From NCBI GenBank assembly GCA_000697335.1, contig JNEM01007841.1, forward strand, positions 1 to 20,973: 20,973 nucleotides of DNA, written 5' to 3'. The DNA comes from Conidiobolus incongruus B7586. Lineage: Eukaryota > Entomophthoromycota > Entomophthoromycetes > Entomophthorales > Conidiobolaceae. How positions within the stretch are numbered: position 1 is the first letter of the stretch; each line of letters begins with the position of its first letter. Shown piece by piece: positions 1 to 10,541 of this stretch. The notes under the pieces are model-generated. The model had not been told where the DNA came from. It did no database searches and saw only the letters and a list, made by a program, of their open reading frames with translations. Both the position numbers and the translations under genes were made by a program.

Positions 1-640
1 TATATTTTATATCGTATTTGATATATATTTATCAATAATTTTTTTTATATATTATTAAAAATATTTATTACTCTATATTTTATATTATATTTATTAAAAT
101 TAATATTATATATGTTTTTTTTTCAAAATAAATTAAAAAATCTATCCTTTCTAATATATTTATTAGATAATAACCTATATAAATTATAGTTGCTTTAGAT
201 AATTAAAAAATATACTTATTAGAAAAAATCTTGTAAATTGATTTTAATTGGTTTATATAAAATTAAACATCAGTTTTAAATAAAAAAATTATTTTTTAAG
301 TGTTAAAAAATTATATAAAATATATTAAAAAGTTATTAATATTAAAAATATTAATTTTATATCATTTATTTATTTATATAATATATATATTACAAAACAT
401 TTTTAATTTTTGTAATAATATTTTTGAAAGTTATAATATAACTAACTATACATTCTTGAATAAATAGATAAGGCTATAGTTCAATAATAAAAACTCAATT
501 AAGATTTATATTGGGTAAAACAGAATAAGATTGGCTAATTAAATAATAAAATTTTACAAGAAATAATTGTTATGATGGAATCAAATATTTTAATTATCTG
601 ATATATTTGATAAATATATTTTGATATATAATCATTAAGT
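1..640. other. AT-rich gene-free DNA
   Basis: Almost entirely A/T with runs of TATA, AATT and poly-T. No open frame longer than a few dozen codons, no recognisable RNA gene and no clear tandem repeat unit. I see nothing functional here. Confidence 0.7.
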
Positions 641-1065
641 GATTGGCTAGAATGGTGAGGGTTATGGTGGTAATTCAGTTATGCTGGCAGCCAAGAGAGC
701 ATCAAGGACCACCTAGATCAAGTGAGCTGGGCACATAACTAGCTGAGTGGCCAGCATGGTGCAAAGGGATGGAGTGCACGTCACTATTCCAGGGTCTATA
801 GTGATGAGAGGGACAAAAGTCATGACAGCCAATATAAATACAGACAATTACTATATTAGATTAGAAACGAAGATTTATTTTAATTATAAGATAGCGACAA
901 AGTCAGTAAGCTGAGCTTGGTTGAGAAGATACAACAACGGTATGGTTGTAAAACTGTGTTCTTTTTTCGAGAGTTTGTGGCTCCCAAACCATCTCTTTAA
1001 CCGGCTTCGACGACGGGCCGTTGTCATTACATGATGATTCGACGGATGGCCCAGTCGACACCCTT
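641..1065. other. GC-richer island, possible mobile-element remnant
   Basis: About 425 bases near 45% GC sit in a surround of more than 80% AT, with sharp edges. Inside are a CCAAT (829-833) directly next to TATAAATA (833-840), a sequence matching the tRNA-type A box (TAGCTGAGTGG, about 739-749), and two imperfect direct copies of a GC-rich unit (1006-1019 and 1038-1052, both starting TTCGACG). No protein frame of useful length exists. A promoter-like core followed by a GC-rich tail resembles a solo LTR or a SINE-like element, but I could not find convincing terminal TG/CA ends, target-site duplications or a B box. It could equally be a non-coding RNA locus. Confidence 0.35.
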
Positions 1066-2622
1066 GTTAATAATGTTAAAAATTATAGATATTGGGATTT
1101 AATCATATTATAATGAAATGTATAATAATTTTTAAATATTATTAAAATTGTTTATGTATCACTGTAGAAATTAAATTTATTTGTATTAGGATTGAATAAT
1201 TTGATTAATTCAGTTATCACTCCAAGTATAAATCATCGTTTAGTATGATTTCATTAAAGTTGATTTGATATATATTTTTTACAAAGTGATTCTGATAAAA
1301 TATTAGTATAAACAACATAATAAATTAATGAAACAAATAAATGACATCAATTCATCCAACCAGATTTACTATGATAAAGTCTAGTACTCTTTTGAAAACA
1401 TAAAATCAAATCAACCGTGTTATGGGCAGAAGAAATAAGATTAGAAATATGCTCATTCATGCATTGCACTCTAGAAATTCATAGTTTTTGTTGAGCATAT
1501 GACATGCACTTGCATCAATTAGATGAATTTTGAAAACAGTTTCTTTTAATTCTGATGACTTTTACAAGGCTTCTGAATTTGAAATAAACACAATATACAA
1601 TTAACAGTTGAATAATATATAATATAAAATTCTTATTAAGTCATTTTTATATTCTAATTGCAAATATGTCAATTATATGTAAAATTCAAAATAATCAAAA
1701 GCTAAAATGTCTTTTACAAAATTTTCCATCAAAACAATATAAAATTTATTGATTTTATATCCATTCAAAATATTTAATTCGAGTTTAACTAATGAAGAAA
1801 TTATACAATATCATGAATTTGATATTTTCATAATTTCTAATCATCATTTAAACTAAGAGATAGATTTTAAAAAGAATTCTTTAGTCCTTTAATCTTGATT
1901 CAAGTAATATGTGTAAAGTTAATTATTCAAGAGAGTTATTAATCAAACATTAGTTAAATACAGCATATCCCAATATATTGATATAGATTATAGCTATAAA
2001 CTATATTGCCTATATCGAAATTAATACGCTGTAATTTTCCTCATTGCCTAAAGCATGATAAAGTCTGTAATACAAAAATCTAATATCACAGATCTATCTA
2101 AGAATGCTTGAAATGCTGAAGAAATTTAGCAAAGTTGCACTCATTGACCAACTTTATTACCAAAATTGTATGATAATATAACCCACCATTCTAATTCTAT
2201 TTTTATCCTTCACATTGTCATTATAGGATTAAATTTACAAATCTAATTAGGATTAGAGTATTATTTGACCCAGATAATTAGCAAAAGTAAGTCTCCTTAA
2301 AACCACATATGCTAAATATGAAAGAAATATGTGGGAATTTATCGAAATGGATTATTGACTGAGTTATTAATGTAGATCACTATTTTCCGAGAAAAATTAT
2401 AACTATAAAAGTGTCAAATTTTAGTCTGCCTATATGAATAGTAATTGGAGATTATAATAATATCAGTTATTAACCCGTTTGAATCAATAGGAGACGTGCA
2501 TCAAATCTGGCTAAATTTATGATTGTGGGTAAACCAGGTCATTAAATAAATTTATTTAACTCCAATTAATTCTACATATACTACAAAATAAAACTAATTA
2601 AGACTGGGTCAAATAAACATTT
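1066..2622. other. AT-rich intergenic region without a gene
   Basis: Stops are frequent in all six frames. No splice-bounded exons, RNA genes or repeats that I can support. The last part is the 3' flank of the minus-strand gene ending at 2623. Confidence 0.6.
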
Positions 2623-3258
2623 TTAGATGGGGCTAACTCTGGCGTTGCGTTGGTTTACCACCGGGCTGGGAGTGGGAAAAGACCAGCGATTAGTAGAGTT
2701 GTTAGTACTGGTTGCTAGTGCATCTTGTGCACAAGTGGGATCAAAAAATGAAGATTGATCTTGATAAGTTGGAGTGCTAGATTTACTTTTAGGAGTAGAT
2801 AGAAGGGAGAGTAACTGAGATGACTTTTTACGAAGCATATCGCTGTCATCGGTAACGGAAGGGGAAAGGGAAAAAAAGCTAGAGGGATTAGGAAGTACTT
2901 GAGGGTTGGGAGATTGATTAAATTGGGGTCCAGCATAAGCAGGAGATTTAAATGGACGGCTAGGGGGACTTCCTGAGAGACGTAGAGGGGAAGGAGTGTG
3001 GGGGGCATTGAAGGAAGGAGGCATAGGGGGAGAGAATTTGGGAAAAGGTTTAGAAGGAAAGGTGGATTGGTTATAGGTCATAAAAGTGCTCTTGTTGGAA
3101 CTAGGATAATACGATTCCGTATCCGACTGAGCTTTTTTGTGACGGTTATTTTGGTTAACTGCATGGTGAGTATTAGAACGGTAAGTCCTTGTTTTGGCAG
3201 TTGAGATATGCTTATTCTGCTTAGGTGCGTTGAGTATAGCTTGGTGATAATAAGACAT
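2623..3258 (-). CDS. PNRC/Edc1-like proline-rich protein, putative mRNA-decapping activator
   Basis: Single-exon frame of 211 residues ending in TAA, almost wholly disordered: Ser, Pro, Asn and Gln rich with basic patches near the N-terminus. The informative part is YAGPQF (108-113) followed by SPNPQVLPNP (116-125) and a phenylalanine pair. This matches the arrangement of PNRC/Edc1-type proteins, whose SPxPxxLPxP segment binds the EVH1 domain of Dcp1 and activates Dcp2. A short leucine-rich segment (LRKKSSQLLSLL, 142-153) follows at the spacing where related fungal proteins carry a hydrophobic helix. The family assignment rests on one motif, so the decapping role is inference. The start at 3258 is the first ATG of the open frame, and a TATA box and CCAAT boxes lie upstream on the same strand. 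GC content is higher than in the flanks, as expected for coding DNA here. Confidence 0.65.
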   Translation of the reverse strand: MSYYHQAILNAPKQNKHISTAKTRTYRSNTHHAVNQNNRHKKAQSDTESYYPSSNKSTFMTYNQSTFPSKPFPKFSPPMPPSFNAPHTPSPLRLSGSPPSRPFKSPAYAGPQFNQSPNPQVLPNPSSFFSLSPSVTDDSDMLRKKSSQLLSLLSTPKSKSSTPTYQDQSSFFDPTCAQDALATSTNNSTNRWSFPTPSPVVNQRNARVSPI

Positions 3259-3422
3259 GAAAGTATATTAAGCAAAAGTAATTTTAAAGAGGTAGTGGAT
3301 TAGGTATCTGTGAATAGGTAGGATAAGGAAGTATCTGTGTGGAATAAACTAAAAAAGGGGTGATAATTTACAAGAGAATAGGAAAAAATAACTGAGTTCA
3401 TTCGAAACAGGAGAAAGAAAGC

Positions 3423-3429
3423 TTTTATA
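3423..3429 (-). promoter_or_regulatory. TATA box upstream of the PNRC-like gene
   Basis: On the minus strand this reads TATAAAA in the context GGGTTTATAAAAGC, about 165 bases before the ATG at 3258. It is followed by a pyrimidine-rich stretch that could hold the transcription start. Confidence 0.45.
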
Positions 3430-3516
3430 AACCCACAACTCCATTAATTTGACTCTTTCAACTTAGCTAACTTGATTCCTAAGCTTTCCTAATTAGGATC
3501 TTTTTCACGACTGTTT

Positions 3517-3609
3517 ATTGGCTAATGAAGTAAATCTCATCCAATAATGTCGTATATTACTCAAATGAGCAAATCTTTGGTTTGATATTTGATCATTGTA
3601 TTGGCCAAT
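3517..3609 (-). promoter_or_regulatory. CCAAT boxes upstream of the PNRC-like gene
   Basis: Minus-strand GCCAAT at 3517-3522 and the 10-base palindrome ATTGGCCAAT at 3600-3609 lie about 90 and 175 bases upstream of the TATA box. CCAAT boxes are classical NF-Y/HAP-complex sites. Their spacing to the TATA box suits a promoter, but binding is inferred from sequence only. Confidence 0.4.
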
Positions 3610-6280
3610 CAGAAAGTCCACCATCATTTAAATCCTAGCAATTGTCCAATTGTTGGCTTAATTGATATTGCTTATGAAAATTAACCAAAAAAGCTAGATA
3701 GGTAATATAGATGAGTTTTGAAACTAAACTTTTATTAACAATGAATATCAACTCTGTCGTTCAAATATCAACATGAAGAGTTTTATATTGGTGTAAATGG
3801 GCTAGTTCAAACTTAGGGGTCTCAAGGAGTAACAAATTTAGAGCTTTGAGACCTTTACTCATATCAATTGAGAAGCCTCGATTTCCTTATTTGTACTAGA
3901 TGATTTCAGAATGCAAATCCTGAAAATAGTTCCAAAGAAGAACAGGTGGGTGGAATGGATAACCAAAGAACGTCCTCATGTGACACTAATACTTTAAAGC
4001 AATGTAAATCAGACGCCTAACTTAATGTAAAACCACAACCTCACCCCCTGAAATATTTTAGTTTGTCTTCAAGGATATCTCAGATACTCATTATCTCTAA
4101 TAAATAAGCATTTCTCTATTTCGTTAAAGGCCAAATAATTCAAAACAGGCTAATACTGGTCTACCTGAGTACAATGTATGAATAACAAATCCTTTTATTT
4201 AGATTAATGAATTAATAAATAAATTATGTTTATTTATAACATTTAAAATTCAACAAAAATGTTACATAAACAATATTTAATGAAATGAAATGTTATATAC
4301 AATGTGTATTACGAAATATTATTCAAACGGAACTTACTAATTGATATTCATAAAATTATCATGAATAATTATGATTGATTATTTAGTATTCAATACCTTA
4401 ATTACAAAATATATTTGTAGAGACGAACAATTTGATGTAGAGCATTGCAAAAATCCTTTCTAGCTTCCAGAATAATTCCATGAATTTTCAATATATCGTG
4501 CCATTTTAAATTTTTTTAATATAGCATATTTTAGCTTTACAATTATTGCACTATCATACAATGGATAAATTAGTTTTGATCAATTGTATAAAGGCATAGG
4601 TTATTTATTCTGATAATAATGCGTGTTCAATAATATCAAATTGTAACCAGTGGTGAAATATGATATGCCAAATAAATTAAAACCTTGCCATTCCAAAACA
4701 TAATTTTTTAATCCAAGTAGTACACAATATTCTTCACAACAATTTATCTATTTCTTATATTCACAATAAATTGCTTCACCTGTTATATCATTTCAAATTC
4801 AATGTTATTATTCTCTATTCAACAGATATTAGTTAGTTTTAGAACAAAATATTGGGATCATAATGTCAGAAAATGAATATCATTAGAAATTTATATTATA
4901 GCTGAGACATTAAATTGAATTTATTAATCAGATGATTTTAAACTATTAAATATCATCAACCTTAGTAATTTATCTGACTTAGTCATTATATTTACTCAAT
5001 ACACTGGTGGAATTCTTTTTGATTATGGAAATTATTACCAGATTTTTAATCTAATGAGCAGTAGTCTCTAAGATTGACACTTTTCCTTATTTGGAAATAT
5101 GAATTACTTGACACCGATATTTGATAAAAATAGTAAAGTATTTGGATTAATATTTAAAATATATCTTATGTTTATAATTTTGTTAAACCTATGATTAATG
5201 AAAATTTGTCTTGATATTAATATGTCAACATTGAGTTATTTCTAATAATATTATCTTGAAAATAGCATATACAGTGTCTCTTCTGGTTGTATTTGATTTC
5301 AAATTAAATATTCCATTAAATGCTATATTTAGAAATTCAACAATTGAGTGAATTTATTGAAAAATTTTAATTCAAATAATCGACAGTGAGAAAATCATTA
5401 TCAAGGGTCTATAAATTTTGCGCAGTTAGTTTCGAACAGTCCCTTCAATTAAACTCATTTTGTATTTTTATTTTCAAATTAATTAATTCAAGTTGACTGA
5501 ATATCAATGACCATTTCTATTCCTTTTTCATAATAAATTTTCTATTTTCAACATTTACCTTATTATAATATTGAATAGATTTTCATATTATTTTCAATGA
5601 TTTACCAAGTAGCATAATCAATTAGTTGGTACATGATTTGTATAAAAGTTAACAATAAAAATTCAAAATTAAATTGATATTCAAAACCATTATATATTAA
5701 TCTATAATTATAAATTTTAACAATAAAATAAGGGTATAAATTGTTTATAATTAATATTGTTAATAAAATGAATTCATTAGTGAAAAATTCGTCAAATAAA
5801 ATTTGATAATGTTTTTCATGTGGCCGTATATTTTAATTAAATTATATTTTCTTATTTAAAAATTAATATAATTTTTATTATTAATTCAATTTTAGTTGAT
5901 TTTTAATTATAAAAAATGGAGTCAAAGTCTAAGATCAATGATAATGAAGTATGTCATTCAACTTTTAAAGAAGCATATTTCTCTTAAAATCTTACTTGAT
6001 TTTGAGTAATAACTTTGATGATATATTGTGGAGTTTTATAATAATGATTTATTATATAATTATAAATATAAAATAATTATGTAACTAAATTATATACAAT
6101 TTTGATTTAATAGTTAATAATAATTTTGATCATTATAAATTATCGCTGACATATAATTTAAACAATTAGATGACATTCTAATTATTTGTCAATTATTTTT
6201 GAAGTAATATCTTCAAATTGATAAGAGGATATTTAATATTTAATATTTATAAATTGATAAGGTTCAAAATTCTAATTAGT
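3610..6280. other. Long intergenic region, no supported gene
   Basis: About 2.7 kb. The first part (to about 4180) is less AT-rich and holds a hairpin (3818-3853) and a patch around 3860-4030 that is open on both strands for about 40 codons but matches nothing I recognise. The rest is AT-rich with stops in all frames. An ATG at 5916 opens only 11 codons before a GTATGT that could be a splice donor, and nothing convincing follows. Confidence 0.5.
3818..3853. repeat. Inverted repeat / potential hairpin
   Basis: GGTCTCAA at 3818-3825 pairs perfectly with TTGAGACC at 3846-3853 across a 20-base loop; three outer A-U/G-U pairs could extend the stem. It lies in a less AT-rich patch. There is no T-run to mark it as a terminator and it matches no RNA family known to me. 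Confidence 0.3.
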
Positions 6281-7858
6281 TTAAAATTCAAATTCAATTC
6301 TAGTTCCAGGTAATGAAATCTTTGTAAAATAAGGTTTTGTTGAGTATACGATCCCATTTTCAGAAGTCACATTCGAACCTGTTTCCATTTCATACTCTTT
6401 GGAAGGAACCATCCAACTGAATTTAGATTCATTGTTATTTATATTGGATTGAGTATCTAATAACAAATAATTAATTTAATTATATTTCCTTATATATTTG
6501 ATTCTACCATTATGATTTTCTAAAGTATTGAGTTGAATATTTGGAATGTAGTAAAATTGGAACTTTTGGTTGATTTCAATATCTATGAGAGTATCAATGG
6601 CCATTGTACCCTTGGCAGGACTGCCACTTTGGATTCTATAAATGGAAATATCCTAATAATTGTATATGTTAGATAGTGAATATATAGTGATAAAGTATAG
6701 GTTACTTGAGTTGATTCATTACAGTCTTTGAGTAATAGTCCTAAGAAAAAATCCATATGTTTATATTGGCTGCTTGGAATATTAGTCATTTGCAAAAGAT
6801 TCAGTAGATGTTGAGCTGCATTAGATCCGTTCATTTCTAGAATGAAGTTTCCCTTTAGCTCTATTATCAAATGGCTATCATATATAAGAATATATTGATA
6901 CAGTGATTAAATTACTTAGTAATTTTTAATGGCTCACAAAATGATTGAGTTTAGAGATAGACCAATTTGGTTTTGAAAATTGTATTAGGAGATAAAATCA
7001 CTTCAATAATGTCTTCATTGATTTTTCCATTATAATTTAAGGATGTAGCTTCACCATTAATAAATAGAGTAGGTCCACCACTCAACCCAACCTATTTTAT
7101 CAATTTAATATCTCATAGTATACTATATTAAATAATCGATCTACTATCTTTAAATGTGGCAGATTATTTGAAATGGTTTCTAGGGATTGATCAGGGCAAC
7201 CATCAGTTCCTAATAAGACAGTAAAACCTGGTATAATATCAATATATTAATTAGGAATACAAAATAGATAAAATTGAAGATAGATGCTTGCTCATATTGA
7301 CTTCAACGTTCAAAAGCTGCTGAGGTAAGGCGACATGGATGGTGGGCTGAGAGACAGAATAGAGAATGACATCAGAACGATTCCATTTAGGTTGTAATCT
7401 ATCATCCTTAGAGGTTAATCATCTTCCAACAGTAACTTGATCTATCCTTTTGGCAACAGACGAAAAGAAATAAAAGGAATAAGCACTCATTTCATTTTCA
7501 GCCTCATTTTTCCAGTAATTAGTCGAATCCCTTTGTTAAAAGTATTAGGATGGCTTAATCCAGTTTTATCCACTATTAAACCAATTTGAAATTTGATATA
7601 GGGCAATAACGATTTAAATAAATTGGGTACTTCGTCCAATTCAGAAGGATTATAGCCATTTCCAATTAATAAATAGCCAAAATTAAAGTTTTCATCCTTG
7701 GTTTATTCATACAAGTCTTTGAAGTCACTTTCAATCGAATTATTTTCAGTATTGGATATATAATGCTTTAAATGATAACCTCTATTAAATGATTTGATGC
7801 TATTAAACTTTAATAGGTTATGATTCAAGTTATTGATATATTAATTTTTGATTAACAT
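6281..7858 (-). pseudogene. FIST-domain protein gene (FBXO22-like), interrupted
   Basis: Reading right to left, spliced pieces match the FIST_N and FIST_C sensory domains. FIST_N: a strand plus GNGYNPSELDEVP, then VLLGTDGCPDQ and VGLSGGPTLFINGEA, then QSFCEPLKIT and ELKGNFILEMNG. FIST_C: DFFLGLLLKDC, then a segment like the conserved 'GAxxxxxxIxxGxxxxFY' stretch (GTMAIDT to KFQFYYIPN). The 3' half is well preserved: introns at 7092-7144, 6875-6915, 6653-6705 and 6457-6507 are in phase, the C-terminus ends in TAA at 6281, and only one in-frame TAA (before TQSFCEP) breaks it. The 5' half carries two more in-frame TAA codons, one TGA, a one-base frame change near 7531 (a GGG run) and an unresolved junction near 7230-7300. 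FIST domains bind small ligands and occur with F-boxes or signalling domains; I see no F-box. A decaying gene is the likeliest reading; assembly indels could explain the frame change but not all the stops. Confidence 0.6.
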
Positions 7859-8110
7859 ATTATAATACTAAAATATTTAATGTAATATATCATGATAATG
7901 TTGCTCTTTTGTTTTTATCAAAAGTGATTTAATAATCATTTGTTAAAATAAATAATCTCATATAGACTGAATTTATGTTAGTTTACTTTTCATTGTAATT
8001 ATGGGATCAAATATTAAAAATTGAAAATCATTTGTGTTGTGATTTGAAAATATAGAATGACTTTAATTTTGATTCTAAATAATTTATTAAAAAATTGATT
8101 ATATAATAGT

Positions 8111-9007
8111 TTAATTGATATCTTTATGAAACACTTTTTTTAAAAGGTTATAAAATTTATGGATTGGGAATCCAACCTAAAAAGGATCATTTAAATATTT
8201 GGAATTAATCAATTAAATTAATATACTTACGACATTAAAGTAGCATCCATTGATCTTGGGAATGAATAATGAGGCCAATCCTTGATAACCGTAACCTCCA
8301 GCTTTATCCCTATACCGATATTTAGTTCAAATGCTTAAAGTTAAATATATATTTATAGTTAATTACATAGGTTCTTTGGTAGAGATATAAACCCAAAGAT
8401 CTTCATCAGAGATTTCATTAGAAAAGGTAACTTCAGTTTTATCAAAATCCATAAAAATATTTTCAGGATTTTGACTAGGGTTGGACAGATCAAAAGGAAT
8501 CAAAACTAAGGAACTGATCACATGATGTGTAGAACCTCTCAGCATCGATAATTTATCAAAGGCATCTTGTTCATTTAAAGGCTTTTCAAGAATTTTAACA
8601 CCCTTGACAACAATACTATCGGCACTAATAATCAGTCCCTTTTCATCAGCTAAATTGTTTTCTTTGATTAATTGTTCATCACTCTAATATTCATCAGATT
8701 AATCACAGTGTTATAATTCACCATATTCATATACCATTAATCTTTGGTAAACTTCTAAGCATTTCTGTTTAGCAGTTTCCAAACAATAAAGCTCAGGTTT
8801 TTCAAATTGATCATGGGGTAAATTCTCTTCAAAATTGCTTTTTATTATTTGAAATTCAACGCCCTATTAACATTATTATATAAGATGAATTAATGAATTC
8901 TAGTCGAGTATTACCAAATTAGTTAAAATTTCCTTTCTTCTAGGAGATCCAGAAGCTAAAATAATTTTATAATTTTTTAAAGGCTCAACTAAAGTATTCA
9001 AAAACAT
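8111..9007 (-). CDS. Maf-family nucleoside triphosphate pyrophosphatase
   Basis: Complete five-exon gene coding for 227 residues, a normal Maf length. Exons run 9007-8915, 8863-8735, 8683-8367, 8309-8231 and 8176-8111; introns are 51, 51, 57 and 54 nt, all GTA...TAG and in phase. Maf proteins hydrolyse non-canonical or modified NTPs (and dTTP/UTP) to the monophosphate plus pyrophosphate, acting as house-cleaning enzymes in the cytosol. All family motifs are visible: [11 protein letters not shown] (substrate loop), FEENLP, ETAKQK, SADSIVV (the Asp is the expected catalytic base), [24 protein letters not shown] and YFNVVGFPIHK. The start is an ATG directly before the short helix leading into the SGSPRR loop, as usual. 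Nothing is missing or truncated. Animals fuse Maf to a methyltransferase domain (ASMTL); here it stands alone. Confidence 0.93.
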
Positions 9008-9349
9008 TTAGTGAATATTTGATTGAATTAATATTATATTTTCTGTAATTCAGACAACTAATAACACTTTATAATTTTAAAATTTTTTACTTTAATTGTG
9101 GGATCAATTTGAATAGATTGAATTAAACAGTCCTCTATTTTTGTTTATTTTATTGATAAGGTAAAAATAAAAAATTGCCTATTGATTCAAATATTAAATC
9201 ATTAAAATATTAAAATTAATTTTATTTTTAAATGATGATATACTTATGTTAGTCAAATATTAACATTACAATTTACCATAGCATAATATATCTAAAAAGT
9301 ATTGAAATCGTTAAAAATCATAATAAATTTTGAACAACTTATGGGTTAA

Positions 9350-9694
9350 TTAAAAATAATTTTTAATAGTAATGACTTCATAAAATGATCTAATCCCTCA
9401 AAACGATAAGATAGGGTGTGTAAAAGTTTCAGACTTATTCTGTTCGATTGAATAATAGAGCCAAACACATTCATAACCGGACAATGGGCAGAATAGGAGG
9501 TAATACAGATGAAGGGTAACGATGCTTTGATTCAAATATGATAAATGCCGTTCAGCTTCAACTGCGCATTGCCTTCTACAGATCTTTAAATTGTGCTCCC
9601 ACAAGTAAAATGGATAAAACTCATCAAGTGTGATAGGGATTAGTTTATAAAGTTGTAATTTCCATTAGATATCAACAGCCAGCACTTTATTGAG
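9350..9694 (-). pseudogene. DUF962 (Mpo1-like) gene relic
   Basis: One minus-strand frame reads EFYPFYLWEHNLKICRR, then GYECVWLYYSIEQNKSETF, HPILSF and FYEVIT. This follows the DUF962 pattern EFYPFYLxEHxxxxCRRLH...GYxFAWxxHFxxEKNxPATFxxP...GDFxMxxE. DUF962/Mpo1 proteins are small ER membrane proteins; yeast Mpo1 is an iron-dependent dioxygenase in phytosphingosine alpha-oxidation. The copy looks dead: the frame has a TAA upstream of the domain (about 9665) and a TGA at 9398 inside the C-terminal homology, the His after CRR is Cys, the His in AWxxHF is Tyr, GDF is GIR, and the membrane segment between is poorly preserved. The overlapping +1 frame is also open for about 60 codons, which I take as a shadow. 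It lies about 340 bases upstream of the Maf gene with no clear promoter or start codon. Confidence 0.6.
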
Positions 9695-10541
9695 TTATTT
9701 TAAATTGTAGATACTGTGAAATATTAGATACAATTCCAAGAAGTATCTCGTTAATTTAAATCACAAAGGTAATAAAATAAAATAATGCAACTGGATTATG
9801 GGAAATAAGATGATATTGAAGTGAATTGTATAAAATACAGATGTCATCATTACTTGTAAAGGCCACTAAATTATTTAAATCAAAATATTATAATATGAAA
9901 TATTATTTCTCATTTTTAGATCAAATACAATATATGTACATATTTAAACATTGAAAGTAATGTATTCAAATCAAATGATATTCACATATTAATTAATTAT
10001 CTAATCTATATTTATAAAAATCATTGATTGTGTTCATTCAAACATAATAAGTATTTTTAGCTAAAATTTATTCTTAATTATACTGATGTAATATTTAAAA
10101 TTGATTCAAATTTCAGATTTCAATTTAAAACTATAATAAAAATCAATAATGATTGGTTAATAATGGATTGAAAATTGATGATTATCAAAAGTAAATAAAT
10201 CACATATATACATTACACTAAAAATATATAATAAAACAGTGCTCTAATTTACTGGGTTATAATCATTGATTTTATATATAGTATATTCGTTATTAAAGGA
10301 AGGATAAAAAATTAGTTATATAAATATAAATATTATTAATTGATATCATTAATTTGGTTGGATAAATTAAATTGATACAATATAAAATTAAAATGGAATA
10401 TAGTGAAAATATAGAGCAAGATATTAATCATACAATTTTTTAATATGACTATATTAAATTATATTATTTGAATTTATTTAAATTTATTATTATAGAAAGC
10501 TGAATAAATTAAAAACGAATTGATTTTATCATATTTGTAAC
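9695..10541. other. AT-rich intergenic region
   Basis: Stops in all frames, no recognisable RNA or repeat. It is the 3' flank of the proton-channel gene; the channel's poly(A) signal would lie here, but several AATAAA-like words prevent choosing one. Confidence 0.6.

Noticed and set aside
2715-3275. Other open frames over the PNRC-like gene
   Set aside because: They are out-of-frame readings of the same DNA without motifs; the chosen frame has the PNRC pattern and a promoter in front.
5916-5980. ATG with 11 codons then GTATGT, as the first exon of a plus-strand gene
   Set aside because: No acceptor followed by an open exon could be found in the next several hundred bases.
6361-6400. GGTTCGAAT on the minus strand as a tRNA B box
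   Set aside because: It lies inside the last FIST exon and no A box or cloverleaf surrounds it.
8684-8734. Two in-frame TAA and one TAG in the Maf gene, suggesting a ciliate-like code with TAA/TAG as Gln
   Set aside because: The stretch is a 51-nt intron with GTATAT donor and ATTAG acceptor in phase 0; removing it joins QRLM to SDEQL and restores a normal Maf protein.
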